The notes: generated by a model from the sequence alone, not told the origin. A stretch of DNA of 64,000 nucleotides from a bacterium (GCA_022774325.1 JALFNN010000065.1:1-64000); one strand, 5' to 3'. Shown: positions 1 through 9,066, numbered from the stretch's first letter. A program made the numbers and translations.

Positions 1-374
1 AGGTGCAAAATCTGCGGCGCGGCTATTTCCCCGATCAGGGTGACTGCGACTCCGCAGCAGAGACCGAATCCGATCGTTGTGTGAATGGCCCGCCTCAGTG
101 CCTTCATATTGCCGGCACCGAAGTATTTTCCGATGATCACACTTGCACCGATGGAGATACCGTTGAAGAGTCCGACAAGAAGCATGATCAGACTTCCGGA
201 AGAACTGACGGCGGCAAGTGCGTTACTGCCCAGAAAATTACCCACGATCAAAGTGTCGGCCGTGTTGTAAAATTGTTGGAACAGATGTCCCCAGAAAAGC
301 GGAATTGCAAAAAGTACGATCCGTTTCCAGATAGGCCCTTCTGTCATACGTGTTGATGAAGCAATTTTTGACAT
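1..374 (-). CDS. MATE family efflux transporter, N-terminal part (cut by window start)
   Basis: This is the 5' part of a multidrug and toxin extrusion transporter, a 12-helix inner-membrane antiporter. Only about 124 codons lie in the window, and the rest runs off the left edge. The translation opens MSKIASSTRMTEGPIWKRI and continues with a helix containing FAIPLFWGHLFQQFYNTADT, the typical first MATE helix, then a glycine-rich second and third helix. The start is set by a GGGAGGG ribosome site about 10 nt upstream of the ATG. A second complete MATE gene lies at 32276-33634, so the organism has at least two paralogues. A TATAAT-like box and an imperfect inverted repeat lie between 380 and 430. 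Substrate is unknown. Confidence 0.88.
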   Translation of the reverse strand, partial: MSKIASSTRMTEGPIWKRIVLFAIPLFWGHLFQQFYNTADTLIVGNFLGSNALAAVSSSGSLIMLLVGLFNGISIGASVIIGKYFGAGNMKALRRAIHTTIGFGLCCGVAVTLIGEIAAPQILH

Positions 375-505
375 ACCTAAAAACCCTCCCGATAGTTGTA
401 TTACCTGTACGCAGTTATAGACATATTATAGACTAAAGTACATTTTAAATTATAAGAATGAATCCTGAAAAAGTCAATGAAGTGAGAGGAACAATGATAA
501 AATTG

Positions 506-534
506 TTGTTCTCTGTCATAAATTGTGGTAAACT
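506..534 (+). promoter_or_regulatory. Putative sigma-A promoter for glnS
   Basis: TTGTTC (506-511) and TAAACT (529-534) are separated by 17 nt, about 70 nt upstream of the glnS start. The -35 match is moderate. No T-box sequence is present in this leader. Confidence 0.45.
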
Positions 535-605
535 AATGAACAAAGTTTCAGGAATCGGCCTTCTGCGGCGGATTCCACAGATTGAGAACCTGAGGAGGAT
601 TTACC

Positions 606-2270
606 ATGGCAGAAGAAATGGTATCAAAGAATTTTATTGAACAGGAAATTGACAAAGATTTGAGAGAAGGTGTTTATGACCATGTCTGTACACGTTTTCC
701 GCCGGAACCGAACGGATATCTTCATATCGGACATGCCAAATCCATTCTTTTAAATTATGGACTGGCCCAGAAATATAACGGAACATTCCATATGCGTTTT
801 GATGATACGAACCCGACGAAAGAGAAGATGGAATTCGTGGATTCCATCAAAGAGGATATTCAGTGGCTGGGAGCTGACTGGGGGGAGCATCTTTATTTTG
901 CATCAGATTATTTTGATACAATGTATGAATGTGCGGTCAAATTGATCAAGAAGGGCAAAGCGTTCGTATGTGATCTGACAGCGGATGAGATCCGGGAATA
1001 CCGCGGGACTCTGACCGAACCGGGGAAGAACAGTCCTTATCGAGACCGGTCGGTGGAAGAGAATCTGGAGTTATTTGAGAATATGAGAGCCGGTGTCTAT
1101 AAAGACGGTGAGAAGGTACTCCGTGCAAAGATCGATATGGCTTCTCCGAATATCAATATGCGGGATCCGGTCATTTACCGGGTGGCACACATGTCACATC
1201 ATAATACAGGGGATAAGTGGTGCATTTATCCGATGTATGATTTTGCGCATCCGATTGAGGACGCAGTCGAAGGAATCACCCACTCCATCTGCACGTTGGA
1301 ATTTGAAGATCATCGCCCGCTTTATGACTGGGTAGTGAGAGAGTGTGAATTCGAGAATCCGCCGCGTCAGATTGAATTTGGTAAATTATATTTGAATAAT
1401 GTGGTTACAGGCAAGAGATATATTAAAAAGCTGGTTGAGGACAAGGTCGTTGATGGATGGGATGATCCGCGTCTGGTTTCGATCGCGGCACTCCGCCGTC
1501 GTGGCTTTACACCGGAATCCATTAAGATGTTTGTGGATCTCTGCGGGGTATCCAAGACTCAGGGAGCTGTGGATTACGCGATGCTGGAGTATTGTATCCG
1601 CGAAGATCTGAAGTTAAAAAGGCCGCGTATGATGGCGGTGCTGGATCCGGTGAAACTCGTGATTGACAATTATCCGGAAGGAGAAACCGAATGGCTTGAT
1701 GCACCGAATAATCTGGAAAATGAAGAGCTGGGAAGCAGAAAGGTTCCGTTTAGCCGTGAACTTTATATTGAAAGGGATGACTTTATGGAAGAACCACCGA
1801 AGAAATATTTCCGCCTTTTCCCGGGCAATGAAGTCCGTCTGATGAATGCATATTTTGTGAAGTGTGTGGATTATGAGAAAGATGAAAATGGAAATGTGAC
1901 CGTGATCCATTGTACCTATGATCCGGAGACGAAATCAGGCAGTGGATTTACCGGAAGAAAAGTAAAAGGCACGATTCACTGGGTATCAGCGGAACATGCT
2001 GTGAAGGCAACGGCACGCTTATATGAGAACCTGATCGATGAGGAGAAGGGCGTTTATAACAAAGAAGACGGTTCCATGAATCTGAATCCGAATTCACTTA
2101 CCGAAAAGGAAATTCTTGTAGAACCGAACTTCTCAGAGGCAAAGGCCTATGACAGTTTCCAGTTTGTGCGTCAGGGATATTTCTGTGTGGATTCGCACGA
2201 TTCCAAACCGAATGCGTTGGTGTTTAATAGGATTGTATCGTTGAAAAGTTCATTTAAACTACCGAAATAA
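606..2270 (+). CDS. glnS: Glutaminyl-tRNA synthetase
   Basis: Charges tRNA-Gln with glutamine in the cytoplasm (class I synthetase). The HIGH signature is seen as [13 protein letters not shown], with H40-I-G-H43, and the family block [17 protein letters not shown] follows the second signature. The 554-residue length fits bacterial GlnRS with its C-terminal anticodon-binding beta barrels. The second signature, usually MSKR in GlnRS, reads T268-G269-K270-R271 here, so only the Lys-Arg is kept. The start is preceded by GAGGAGG about 8 nt upstream. It is monocistronic, with its own promoter and a terminator at 2298-2329. GluRS was considered as an alternative, but the [13 protein letters not shown] and GWDDPR blocks are GlnRS-type. 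Confidence 0.95.
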   Translation: MAEEMVSKNFIEQEIDKDLREGVYDHVCTRFPPEPNGYLHIGHAKSILLNYGLAQKYNGTFHMRFDDTNPTKEKMEFVDSIKEDIQWLGADWGEHLYFASDYFDTMYECAVKLIKKGKAFVCDLTADEIREYRGTLTEPGKNSPYRDRSVEENLELFENMRAGVYKDGEKVLRAKIDMASPNINMRDPVIYRVAHMSHHNTGDKWCIYPMYDFAHPIEDAVEGITHSICTLEFEDHRPLYDWVVRECEFENPPRQIEFGKLYLNNVVTGKRYIKKLVEDKVVDGWDDPRLVSIAALRRRGFTPESIKMFVDLCGVSKTQGAVDYAMLEYCIREDLKLKRPRMMAVLDPVKLVIDNYPEGETEWLDAPNNLENEELGSRKVPFSRELYIERDDFMEEPPKKYFRLFPGNEVRLMNAYFVKCVDYEKDENGNVTVIHCTYDPETKSGSGFTGRKVKGTIHWVSAEHAVKATARLYENLIDEEKGVYNKEDGSMNLNPNSLTEKEILVEPNFSEAKAYDSFQFVRQGYFCVDSHDSKPNALVFNRIVSLKSSFKLPK

Positions 2271-2297
2271 AAAAGAATTTTCGAAAATTTAAGAATA

Positions 2298-2331
2298 AAA
2301 ATGCAGCATTTGAATCAATGCTGCATTTTCT
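2298..2331. terminator. Bidirectional terminator between glnS and the acidic membrane protein gene
   Basis: A 13-bp perfect stem, AAAATGCAGCATT (2298-2310) with AATGCTGCATTTT (2317-2329), encloses a 6-nt loop. A-rich and T-rich flanks suit termination from both convergent genes. Confidence 0.85.
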
Positions 2332-2353
2332 ATTCCGGTATAACGGCTGTAAT

Positions 2354-2776
2354 CTATTCGTTTTTTTCTTCGGAAGCATCAGCCGGCTTCCCTGCTTCTT
2401 CAGGAGCGTCAATTTTCTGCTCGGAATCTGCTTCTTCGACTGTAGTTTCATCAGGTTGTCCCGGTGCTTCTGCTTCGGATGGCTCTACGGGTTCGGCTGG
2501 TTTTTCCGCTTCAGCCGATGCTTCGGATTCAGGCTGTTCTTCAGTGGCACTGGAAGTATCGGATGTCTGAGCGGAAGATGGATTGAGATGAACATAACCG
2601 CGTTCCTTGACTTCGCCGAGGTCATCATCTAATTCAAAATCATCATCATCGAAATCATCATCAAAATCATCTTCTGATTCGATGTCATTCTTTTTCTTCA
2701 TCCAATAATAGATACCTGCTCCGGCAGCTCCGGCGGCGGTCAGGCCAAGCAGGAGTTTTCTGAAATTTTTTGCCAT
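2354..2776 (-). CDS. Small acidic membrane-anchored protein, unknown function
   Basis: A 140-residue protein. Residues 1-4 are polar, residues about 5-25 form one Ala/Gly-rich membrane helix (LLLGLTAAGAAGAGIYYW), a Lys-rich stop follows (MKKK), then a strongly acidic stretch (DDFDDDFDDDDFELDDD) and a Pro/Glu/Ala-rich low-complexity tail. The layout suggests a single-pass anchor with a disordered acidic tail. No enzymatic motif is visible. The start has an AAAGGAG ribosome site. It converges on glnS through a shared terminator and is divergent from the cardiolipin synthase gene. Function not recognised. Confidence 0.75.
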   Translation of the reverse strand: MAKNFRKLLLGLTAAGAAGAGIYYWMKKKNDIESEDDFDDDFDDDDFELDDDLGEVKERGYVHLNPSSAQTSDTSSATEEQPESEASAEAEKPAEPVEPSEAEAPGQPDETTVEEADSEQKIDAPEEAGKPADASEEKNE

Positions 2777-2945
2777 AATAATACTCCTTTCTTAGACGAA
2801 ATGCATAATAAGATGCATATAAACAAATTCATTGTAATACTTTTTCCGTAAAAGGAAAAGTAAAATATTTATAAACACTGGTTTTTGTGATAAGATATGT
2901 GATACGATATAGGATATTGATTTAAGAAAGGAACATCAATTAGGA

Positions 2946-4535
2946 ATGGATGAAAAAGAGACTTTGATGTATGAAAAAGGTCAGACAATTAGGAAAAGGG
3001 CGAAAAATAAAATTTTTGGTGTAATCTACAGCCGTACCGCAGTTGTGATTATTTTGCTTCTTTTACAGATTGAGCTGATGTTATTTTCGCTCACTTATCT
3101 GGAGAATTATACAAACTATTTATATGGAGTTTTTGTCATACTTTCTGTTGTGTCAGTCATTTATATTATGAATGAGAAAGGGACGCCTGAATTCAAGATG
3201 ACATGGCTTCTGTTTATTTTGCTTGTACCGGTCGTGGGAGTGGGATTCTATATTTTTACGAAGACCGAATTTGGAACCCATTTTCTGGGAAAGAGGCTGG
3301 AAGATCTTCGGCATGAAACAGAACCGTATATGGAGCAGAATGAAGGAATTGTCCAGACGATGCGAAGCAGCAGACTTGCGAATGTGAATTTGTCACATTT
3401 CCTGTATCAGCAGGTGGGATTCCCGACATACGGAAATACGGAGGCTACGTATTTCCCACTGGGAGATGATAAATTCCCGGCGCTTTTAGCGGAACTGGAG
3501 AAGGCAGAAAAATTTATTTTTATGGAATACTTCATAGTTGAAGAAGGGTATATGTGGAATTCAGTTCTGGATATTTTGCAGAAGAAGGTACAGGAAGGTG
3601 TGGAAGTCCGTTTCATGTATGACGGTATGTGCAGTGTTGCCCTGCTTCCATATGAGTATCCGGAAAAGCTCAGGAAAATGGGAATCCAGTGCAAGCAGTT
3701 CGCGCCGATTAAACCGGTTATGTCCACCAGTCAGAATAACCGGGATCACAGAAAGATCTGTGTGATCGATGGAAAAGTTGCGTTTACCGGTGGGGTCAAT
3801 CTGGCTGATGAATATATCAATCAGAAGCTGCGGTTTGGTCATTGGAAAGATACCGCGATTATGCTGAAAGGAGATGCGGTACAAAGCTTCACCATGATGT
3901 TCCTGCAGATGTGGAATCTCTGGGAACGCCGCCCGGAGGATTATAAAAAATATCTGACGGTCAAGAAAAGCGGATTCCGGAGAGAGACCGGTTATATGAT
4001 TCCATACGGGGACAGTCCGTTTGATCATGAGAATGTGGGAGAAGAGGTTTATTTTCACATATTGAATCATGCGAAGAAATATGTCCATATTATGACACCG
4101 TATCTGATCCTTGACAGTGAGATGATCACGGCTCTTACACGAGCTGCCAAATGCGGGATCGAAGTGATCATCATCATGCCGGGGATTCCGGATAAGCCGT
4201 ATGCGTTTTATCTGGCCAAGACATATTATGCTGAGCTTTTGGAAAAAGGAGTTCAGATTTATGAATATACACCGGGATTTGTACATGCAAAGGTATTTAC
4301 TTCGGATGACGATACGGCTACAGTAGGAACCATCAATCTGGATTACCGCAGCCTGTACCTGCATTTTGAATGTGGTGTCTTTATTTATCATAATCCGGTG
4401 GTTTATGATATTGAAAAGGATTTCCAGGAGACGCTGAAGAAATGCCATAAAGTTACGCTTACGGAAGTCAGAAACCGAAGCCTTTTTACGAAACTGTATG
4501 GGCAGATCCTCCGTCTGGTTGCCCCTCTTATGTAG
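2946..4535 (+). CDS. cls: Cardiolipin synthase (phospholipase D family)
   Basis: Condenses phospholipids to cardiolipin at the membrane. Two or three N-terminal membrane helices (residues about 25-105) form the PLDc_N region. Two HxKxxxxD catalytic motifs follow: HRKICVID (H268, K270, D275) and HAKVFTSDD (H447, K449, D454). Both are followed by family-typical segments (AFTGGVNLADEY and VGTINLDYRS). The length of 529 residues is usual for the ClsA type. The start has an AAGGAAC ribosome site, and the gene is divergent from the acidic membrane protein gene. No terminator was evident before purA. The exact lipid acceptor cannot be read from sequence. Confidence 0.93.
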   Translation: MDEKETLMYEKGQTIRKRAKNKIFGVIYSRTAVVIILLLLQIELMLFSLTYLENYTNYLYGVFVILSVVSVIYIMNEKGTPEFKMTWLLFILLVPVVGVGFYIFTKTEFGTHFLGKRLEDLRHETEPYMEQNEGIVQTMRSSRLANVNLSHFLYQQVGFPTYGNTEATYFPLGDDKFPALLAELEKAEKFIFMEYFIVEEGYMWNSVLDILQKKVQEGVEVRFMYDGMCSVALLPYEYPEKLRKMGIQCKQFAPIKPVMSTSQNNRDHRKICVIDGKVAFTGGVNLADEYINQKLRFGHWKDTAIMLKGDAVQSFTMMFLQMWNLWERRPEDYKKYLTVKKSGFRRETGYMIPYGDSPFDHENVGEEVYFHILNHAKKYVHIMTPYLILDSEMITALTRAAKCGIEVIIIMPGIPDKPYAFYLAKTYYAELLEKGVQIYEYTPGFVHAKVFTSDDDTATVGTINLDYRSLYLHFECGVFIYHNPVVYDIEKDFQETLKKCHKVTLTEVRNRSLFTKLYGQILRLVAPLM

Positions 4536-4616
4536 GAGTAAACCGGCAGATTTCGTGTCTGATCGGCTTAGGATTTGCGAAAAAACCAGGAAAAAACAGT
4601 TTTCAAAAAATAAGAA

Positions 4617-4645
4617 TGTACATATGAGAAAAAATGTTGTATAAT
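4617..4645 (+). promoter_or_regulatory. purA promoter
   Basis: TGTACA (4617-4622) and a consensus TATAAT (4640-4645) are spaced by 17 nt, about 70 nt upstream of purA. No purine riboswitch fold was recognised in the short leader. Confidence 0.65.
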
Positions 4646-4716
4646 TTTTAAAGGTGTTTCTTATAGTACAAAAGTTACATGGGATACATATATGAATATA
4701 AGCAGGAGGATATATC

Positions 4717-5991
4717 ATGGTTAAAGCAGTAGTAGGTGCGAACTGGGGAGACGAAGGCAAGGGCAAGATTACAGACATGCTTGCAGAAAAGGCTGATATC
4801 ATTATCCGTTTCCAGGGCGGTGCGAATGCAGGACATACAATTATCAACGATTATGGTAAATTTGCTCTTCACACACTGCCGTCGGGCGTGTTCTATGGAC
4901 ATACTACAAGTATTATCGGAAATGGTGTTGCAGTCGATATTCCGGTGTTGTTCAATGAGATTCAGTCCATCATCGACAGAGGAGTGCCGATGCCGAAGAT
5001 TCTGGTTTCTGACAGAGCACAGATGGTAATGTCATACCATAAAAATTTTGATGCATATGAAGAGGAGAGACTGGGAGGAAAGTCATTTGGCTCTACAAAG
5101 TCAGGAATTGCTCCGTTCTATTCTGACAAGTATGCAAAGATCGGTTTCCAGATCAGCGAACTTTTTGATGATGATCTGCTGAAAGAAAAGGTTGTTCGGG
5201 TGGCGGAGCAGAAGAACGTGCTGCTTGAGCATCTGTATCACAAACCATTAATCGATCCTGAGAAATTATATAAAGAATTAGTAAGCTACAGAGAGATGGT
5301 AGAACCTTATGTATGTAATGTTTCCGCTTATCTTGATCAGGCGATCAAAGAGGGCAAAGAGATCCTGCTGGAGGGACAGCTTGGAACATTGAAGGATCCG
5401 GATCATGGCATTTATCCGATGGTTACTTCTTCTTCCACACTTGCGGCTTATGGTGCGATCGGCGCAGGTATTCCGCCATATGAGATCAAGCAGATCGTAA
5501 CAGTATGTAAGGCATACTCCAGCGCGGTCGGAGCAGGTGCATTTGTAAGCGAGATCTTCGGAGAAGAGGCAGATGAACTGAGAAGACGCGGCGGAGACGG
5601 CGGCGAATTCGGTGCAACGACAGGACGTCCGAGACGTATGGGATGGTTTGACTGTGTGGCTTCCAAATACGGATGCCGTCTGCAGGGAACAACAGACGTT
5701 GCATTTACGGTAGTTGACGTTCTGGGATATCTGGATGAGATCCCGGTATGTGTAGGATATGAGATCGACGGCGAAGTGACGACGGAATTCCCGACCACAC
5801 ATCTGCTTGAAAAAGCAAAACCGGTTCTTAAGACTCTTCCGGGATGGAAATGTGATATTCGTGGAATCAAGAAGTATGAAGATCTGCCGGAGAACTGCAG
5901 AAATTATATTGAATTTATCGAGAAAGAGATTGGATACCCGATTACCATGGTTTCAAACGGACCGGGAAGACATGATATTATTTTCAGATAA
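4717..5991 (+). CDS. purA: Adenylosuccinate synthetase
   Basis: Makes adenylosuccinate from IMP, aspartate and GTP, the first committed step to AMP. The GTP-binding motif GDEGKGK is at residues 11-17, followed by FQGGANAGHT, and there is a later arginine/GRPRRMGWFD block (TTGRPRRMGWFD). The 424-residue length is normal. The start follows AGGAGG with correct spacing. It is a single gene with its own promoter and the strong hairpin at 6014-6051. AsnA, which also consumes aspartate and yields AMP, is convergent immediately downstream. Confidence 0.97.
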   Translation: MVKAVVGANWGDEGKGKITDMLAEKADIIIRFQGGANAGHTIINDYGKFALHTLPSGVFYGHTTSIIGNGVAVDIPVLFNEIQSIIDRGVPMPKILVSDRAQMVMSYHKNFDAYEEERLGGKSFGSTKSGIAPFYSDKYAKIGFQISELFDDDLLKEKVVRVAEQKNVLLEHLYHKPLIDPEKLYKELVSYREMVEPYVCNVSAYLDQAIKEGKEILLEGQLGTLKDPDHGIYPMVTSSSTLAAYGAIGAGIPPYEIKQIVTVCKAYSSAVGAGAFVSEIFGEEADELRRRGGDGGEFGATTGRPRRMGWFDCVASKYGCRLQGTTDVAFTVVDVLGYLDEIPVCVGYEIDGEVTTEFPTTHLLEKAKPVLKTLPGWKCDIRGIKKYEDLPENCRNYIEFIEKEIGYPITMVSNGPGRHDIIFR

Positions 5992-6013
5992 TGGATGAAT
6001 AGAATAAATGAAA

Positions 6014-6053
6014 AAAGAGGACATGGCATATCAGTATGCTGTGTCCTCTTTCG
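6014..6053. terminator. Bidirectional terminator between purA and asnA
   Basis: A long hairpin: AAAGAGGACA plus TGGCATA pairs with TATGCTG plus TGTCCTCTTT around a TCAG loop. A-tracts and T-tracts on either side serve both convergent genes. Confidence 0.9.
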
Positions 6054-6096
6054 TTGTGTGCAACTGCCTTAAAATCCGCAGAATTGCGGCAGTGTT

Positions 6097-7113
6097 TTAA
6101 AGCAGATAGAGTCCGTTCTCCGATGCATGCTGTACGATCTCGTCCGGCCATACGGAGGACTGTACTTCTCCGATGTGCGCTTTCCTGAGATAGAACATAC
6201 AGATACGAGACTGCCCGATTCCGCCGCCGACTGTATAGGGAAGTTCTCCGGCCAGAAGAGATTTCTGGAAGTCCAGTCCCGCGCGCTCTTCGCATCCGGC
6301 AGCTTTGAGCTGACGTTTCAATGCTTCTTCATCGACACGGATTCCCATGGAAGAGAGTTCCAGTGCAATGTCCAGAACTGGATAGTATACAATAATGTCC
6401 CCGTTCAGTTCCCAGTCATCATAGTCCGGAGCACGTCCGTCATGTTTCGTTCCGGAAGCAAGCGTTTTACCGATCTGTTTGATAAAAATGGCTCCTTTGG
6501 CTTTGACAAAACGGTATTCGCGTTCCTTTGGTGTCTTATCCGGATACATGGTTTCCAGTTCCTGAGAAGTAATAAATGTGATCTCATCCGGCAGATAAGC
6601 CTCTATGTAATTATAGCGGCGTGCCATAAACTGTTCTGTTTCTTTTAATGCGCTGTAGACTTTATTTACGGTATACTCCAGCGTTTCCATATTCCGTTCT
6701 TCTTTTGAGATTACTTTCTCCCAATCCCACTGGTCTACATAGATCGAATGGATATTGTCCGTTTCTTCATCCCGGCGGATTGCACTCATATCCGTATAAA
6801 GTCCCTCCCCTGAGTGGAATCCGTAGCGCTTCAGCGCGTAACGTTTCCATTTTGCAAGAGAATGGACGATTTCGACCTCTTTGTCATTCTGTTCCTTCAC
6901 ACCGAAAGAGACCGGACGTTCTATACCATTCAGGTTATCATTCAGACCGGATTCCGGGCGTACAAAAAGCGGAGCAGATACACGGGTCAGGTGCAGAGAC
7001 TTGGCAAGTGAACGCTCAAAATGGTCTTTGACCTCTTTGATAGCAACCTCAGTCTCACGGATCGTAAGCGGAGAATGGTAATTCTCCGGTATTATCAAGT
7101 GTTCCATGTTCAT
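6097..7113 (-). CDS. asnA: Aspartate-ammonia ligase (ammonia-dependent asparagine synthetase)
   Basis: Forms asparagine from aspartate, ammonia and ATP; it is a homodimer of the class II aminoacyl-tRNA synthetase fold. Recognised from the N-terminal IPENYHSPLTIRETE block, the APLFV and LNDNLNG segments, the DQWDWEK motif and the C-terminal GGGIGQSRICM motif. Length is 338 residues against about 330 in the family. The first ATG (7113) overlaps the AGGAAG ribosome site, so the in-frame ATG at 7107, 6 nt further on, is the more likely start. A TTGACA/TACACT promoter lies upstream on the minus strand. No T-box was found in the leader. Confidence 0.96.
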   Translation of the reverse strand: MNMEHLIIPENYHSPLTIRETEVAIKEVKDHFERSLAKSLHLTRVSAPLFVRPESGLNDNLNGIERPVSFGVKEQNDKEVEIVHSLAKWKRYALKRYGFHSGEGLYTDMSAIRRDEETDNIHSIYVDQWDWEKVISKEERNMETLEYTVNKVYSALKETEQFMARRYNYIEAYLPDEITFITSQELETMYPDKTPKEREYRFVKAKGAIFIKQIGKTLASGTKHDGRAPDYDDWELNGDIIVYYPVLDIALELSSMGIRVDEEALKRQLKAAGCEERAGLDFQKSLLAGELPYTVGGGIGQSRICMFYLRKAHIGEVQSSVWPDEIVQHASENGLYLL

Positions 7114-7137
7114 CTTCCTTTCCTACTCATTAGTACA

Positions 7138-7167
7138 AGTGTAGTAGAAAGAGGTGTTGATTGTCAA
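7138..7167 (-). promoter_or_regulatory. asnA promoter
   Basis: On the minus strand, consensus TTGACA (7162-7167) and TACACT (7138-7143) are separated by 18 nt, about 25 nt before the asnA start. Confidence 0.7.
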
Positions 7168-7271
7168 TCCATTTTTTTGGCAGAAAAATATTTAGTCAGA
7201 AAATATGTGCTTCCGGTCATAAATGGCTGTCCGGTCTCATATAATAAAAAGGTCGGGGAAGGAGGGGACTT

Positions 7272-7436
7272 ATGATTCAGAAAGAGAAAATGAGAAATGA
7301 ACAGGAAACGATCTCGATCGAAGAATATTTGAACAGACGCAGAAAGTTGCGTGAAAAAGAGAGAAGGAACAGAAAAGAGCAGACATACGAAAAAGAAAGC
7401 TCTCCCTGGATGCTGGCAGAGCTTTCCATGACGTAA
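7272..7436 (+). CDS. Small basic protein, unknown function
   Basis: A 54-codon reading frame starting MIQKEKMRNEQETISIEEYL and ending MLAELSMT. It is rich in Arg, Lys and Glu (RRRKLREKERRNRKEQ) and is predicted helical, with no membrane segment. Support comes from a very strong ribosome site (GGAAGGAGGGG) 5 nt before the ATG and a TATAAT at 7240-7245, although the matching -35 is poor. It ends 1 nt before the stop of the convergent small membrane protein gene. The terminator of that gene (7391-7426) lies inside this frame. Coding status is likely but unproven. Confidence 0.6.
   Translation: MIQKEKMRNEQETISIEEYLNRRRKLREKERRNRKEQTYEKESSPWMLAELSMT
7391..7426 (-). terminator. Terminator of the small membrane protein gene, inside the opposite small CDS
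   Basis: GAAAGCTCT (7395-7403) and AGAGCTTTC (7418-7426) form a 9-bp stem. Read on the minus strand the stem is followed by a T-rich run, and it sits directly downstream of the minus-strand stop at 7438. Confidence 0.6.
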
Positions 7437-7437
7437 G

Positions 7438-7671
7438 CTATTCGGCTTTGTTTTCATCGTTCGAATCATCCGAATCATCTTTGCGAAGCAGCCTGTAGAA
7501 CAATGTATAGGCATAGAGAAGAACCGGAACGAGGATCGTACAGGCAATGGAAGCTTTAAAGAGCCCATGTGTCTGTGAATGATCCGTGAGTGCAAAAATC
7601 AATGTACTTGCATACAAAAGAATCAGTAAAACAGCACCGATCAGTGCGAGAATCCGTTTTGTTTTTTTCAT
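7438..7671 (-). CDS. Small two-helix membrane protein, unknown function
   Basis: A 77-residue protein starting MKKTKRILALIGAVLLILLY. Two hydrophobic helices (residues about 7-28 and 40-62) are linked by a short loop, followed by a charged tail (RKDDSDDSNDENKAE). The start follows AGGTGAT. It resembles the many small Lachnospiraceae inner-membrane proteins of unknown role, and no functional motif is seen. It is divergent from the SEC-C gene and convergent with the small CDS at 7272-7436. Confidence 0.75.
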   Translation of the reverse strand: MKKTKRILALIGAVLLILLYASTLIFALTDHSQTHGLFKASIACTILVPVLLYAYTLFYRLLRKDDSDDSNDENKAE

Positions 7672-7739
7672 TTAAATCACCTGTTTTCATCTTTTCTATC
7701 TATTATAATAACAAAATTGCATTTCCACAAGAAAATGTT

Positions 7740-7768
7740 TTGCAAACGGATAAGAAATGCTGTATGAT
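7740..7768 (+). promoter_or_regulatory. Promoter of the SEC-C protein gene
   Basis: TTGCAA (7740-7745) and TATGAT (7763-7768) have 17-nt spacing, about 40 nt before the start. Confidence 0.65.
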
Positions 7769-7806
7769 ATATGGAGTGAAAAGAACAAAAAGGAGAATTT
7801 ACAAAT

Positions 7807-8316
7807 ATGAGTACTTTATTAGAACAGTGGAGAGATACCGCATATTCAAAAGAAATGGATCAGAATTCCCTGCAGAAGTTCTGGGGAACCTATTTTCAGA
7901 TTGAAAAGGAAATCTATGAAAAGCTTCTTACCAATCCGGATGAAGAGGTTAAGGGAACGGTGAAAGAACTTGCAGAAAAATATGGTGTAGAAGTATTTAC
8001 CATGACCGGATTCCTGGATGGTATCAACGACAGCCTGAAAGAACCAAATCCGATCGAGACCATGGATGAAGATACCGTTGTGAGCCTTGCGTTTGACAAA
8101 GAACTGCTTTACAAAAATATGGTAGACGCAAAAGCGGACTGGCTTTATGAACTCCCGCAGTGGGAAAATATTTTCACGGAAGAAAAGAGAAAAGAACTGT
8201 ATAAAGAACAGAAGAATTCCCGTACTGTACACGTAGAAAAGAAAGTTTATCCGAACGACCCATGTCCGTGCGGAAGCGGAAAGAAATATAAAAAATGTTG
8301 TGGGAAGAATAAATAG
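7807..8316 (+). CDS. SEC-C metal-binding domain protein
   Basis: A 169-residue soluble protein. The last 25 residues are a SEC-C zinc-binding motif ([19 protein letters not shown]), as found at the C terminus of SecA and in several unrelated proteins. The N-terminal 140 residues are acidic and mostly helical, with no motif I recognise (it opens [19 protein letters not shown]). SEC-C motifs can mediate contact with SecB or ribosomes, but no such partner is visible here. The start follows AAAGGAG. It has its own promoter and is followed by the strong promoter of the T-box transcript. Confidence 0.85.
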   Translation: MSTLLEQWRDTAYSKEMDQNSLQKFWGTYFQIEKEIYEKLLTNPDEEVKGTVKELAEKYGVEVFTMTGFLDGINDSLKEPNPIETMDEDTVVSLAFDKELLYKNMVDAKADWLYELPQWENIFTEEKRKELYKEQKNSRTVHVEKKVYPNDPCPCGSGKKYKKCCGKNK

Positions 8317-8325
8317 ATTTCATAA

Positions 8326-8354
8326 TTGACAAATACTTTCCACATGTCTATAAT
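8326..8354 (+). promoter_or_regulatory. Consensus promoter of the threonine T-box transcript
   Basis: A perfect TTGACA (8326-8331) and a perfect TATAAT (8349-8354) are spaced by exactly 17 nt, so transcription should begin near 8361. This is the best promoter in the window. Confidence 0.92.
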
Positions 8355-8360
8355 AATAGC

Positions 8361-8606
8361 AAATGTGTTGATGAGAAGAGTAGAACGCTGAAGAATCACA
8401 GAGAGAAAAGCCATGGCTGGAAGCTTTTTATTGCAGAAGCGTTTGAAGACCATCTCGGAGCGGCTGTGAGGAGCAGCACGGCAGGATACCGTTATCATCC
8501 GAATGAAGTGGCTTTGGCATGACGCCGGAGCAAGCGGGGTGGAACCGCGAGTAATGATGTTGACTCGTCCCTTGCAGTATATGTTTATACTGCAGGGGAT
8601 TTTTTG
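8361..8606 (+). promoter_or_regulatory. T-box leader (probably threonine specific)
   Basis: This leader senses uncharged tRNA and controls read-through into the thioesterase-thrS operon. Seen directly: an AGTA element early in stem I (about 8377-8381), the T-box sequence GGGGTGGAACCGCG at 8536-8549, then a terminator at 8569-8606. The proposed specifier is ACC (Thr) at 8488-8490, on the 3' side of the loop closed by GATGA/TCATC pairing. The codon call is inferred by eye and supported by thrS downstream. Confidence 0.9.
8569..8606 (+). terminator. T-box regulated terminator
   Basis: CCCTTGCAGTATA (8569-8581) pairs with TATACTGCAGGGG (8586-8598) and is followed by six Ts. The upstream T-box sequence would form the competing antiterminator. 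Confidence 0.9.
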
Positions 8607-8643
8607 TTGCCATGCATATATGAGCGGAAGGAGTGAGAAGTAG

Positions 8644-9066
8644 ATGGAAGCATACAGACACAAAGTGCAGTATTACGAGACGGATCAGATGAAGATCGTA
8701 CACCACTCCAATTACATCCGTTGGTTTGAAGAGGCGAGAATCGATTATCTGGAACAGCTTGGAATGCCTTATGAAGAGATGGAAGCCCGGGAGATCATAA
8801 GCCCGGTGCTGGCAGTCGAGGCGGAGTATCTGCGGATGGTACATTTTGGAGATACGGTCACGATTTATCCGAAAGTGAAAGAGTATAACGGGATCAAGCT
8901 TACAATCAGTTACGATGTAATGGATGAGAAAACACAGATGGTTCATTGCCGGGGACTGACAAGGCATTGTTTCCTGAATCTTAAGGGGAGGCCGATCTCG
9001 CTCAAACGGGAATACCCGGATTATCATGAAAAATTTATAGAAGCACTGGAAAACGACCAGGATTGA
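8644..9066 (+). CDS. Acyl-CoA thioesterase, YbgC/FadM (4HBT hot-dog) family
   Basis: A 140-residue hot-dog fold protein that probably hydrolyses an acyl-CoA thioester. The family signature is clear at the N terminus: YYETDQMKIVHHSNYIRWFE, in which the Asp of the TD pair and the His/Asn of HHSNY occupy the usual catalytic and substrate positions, followed by EARIDYLEQLG. It lies between the threonine T-box leader and thrS (47-nt gap), so it is predicted to be induced by threonine limitation. That placement is odd for a thioesterase. Its natural substrate cannot be read from sequence. The start follows GGAAGGAGTGAG. Confidence 0.9.
   Translation: MEAYRHKVQYYETDQMKIVHHSNYIRWFEEARIDYLEQLGMPYEEMEAREIISPVLAVEAEYLRMVHFGDTVTIYPKVKEYNGIKLTISYDVMDEKTQMVHCRGLTRHCFLNLKGRPISLKREYPDYHEKFIEALENDQD

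Noticed and set aside
375..605. Looked for a T-box leader before glnS
   Set aside because: No GGTGGNACCGCG-like element or terminator pair was found.
3561..4847. 428-codon open frame on the minus strand opposite cls and the purA start
   Set aside because: It crosses the cls-purA boundary antisense to both, covering the purA promoter; a shadow.
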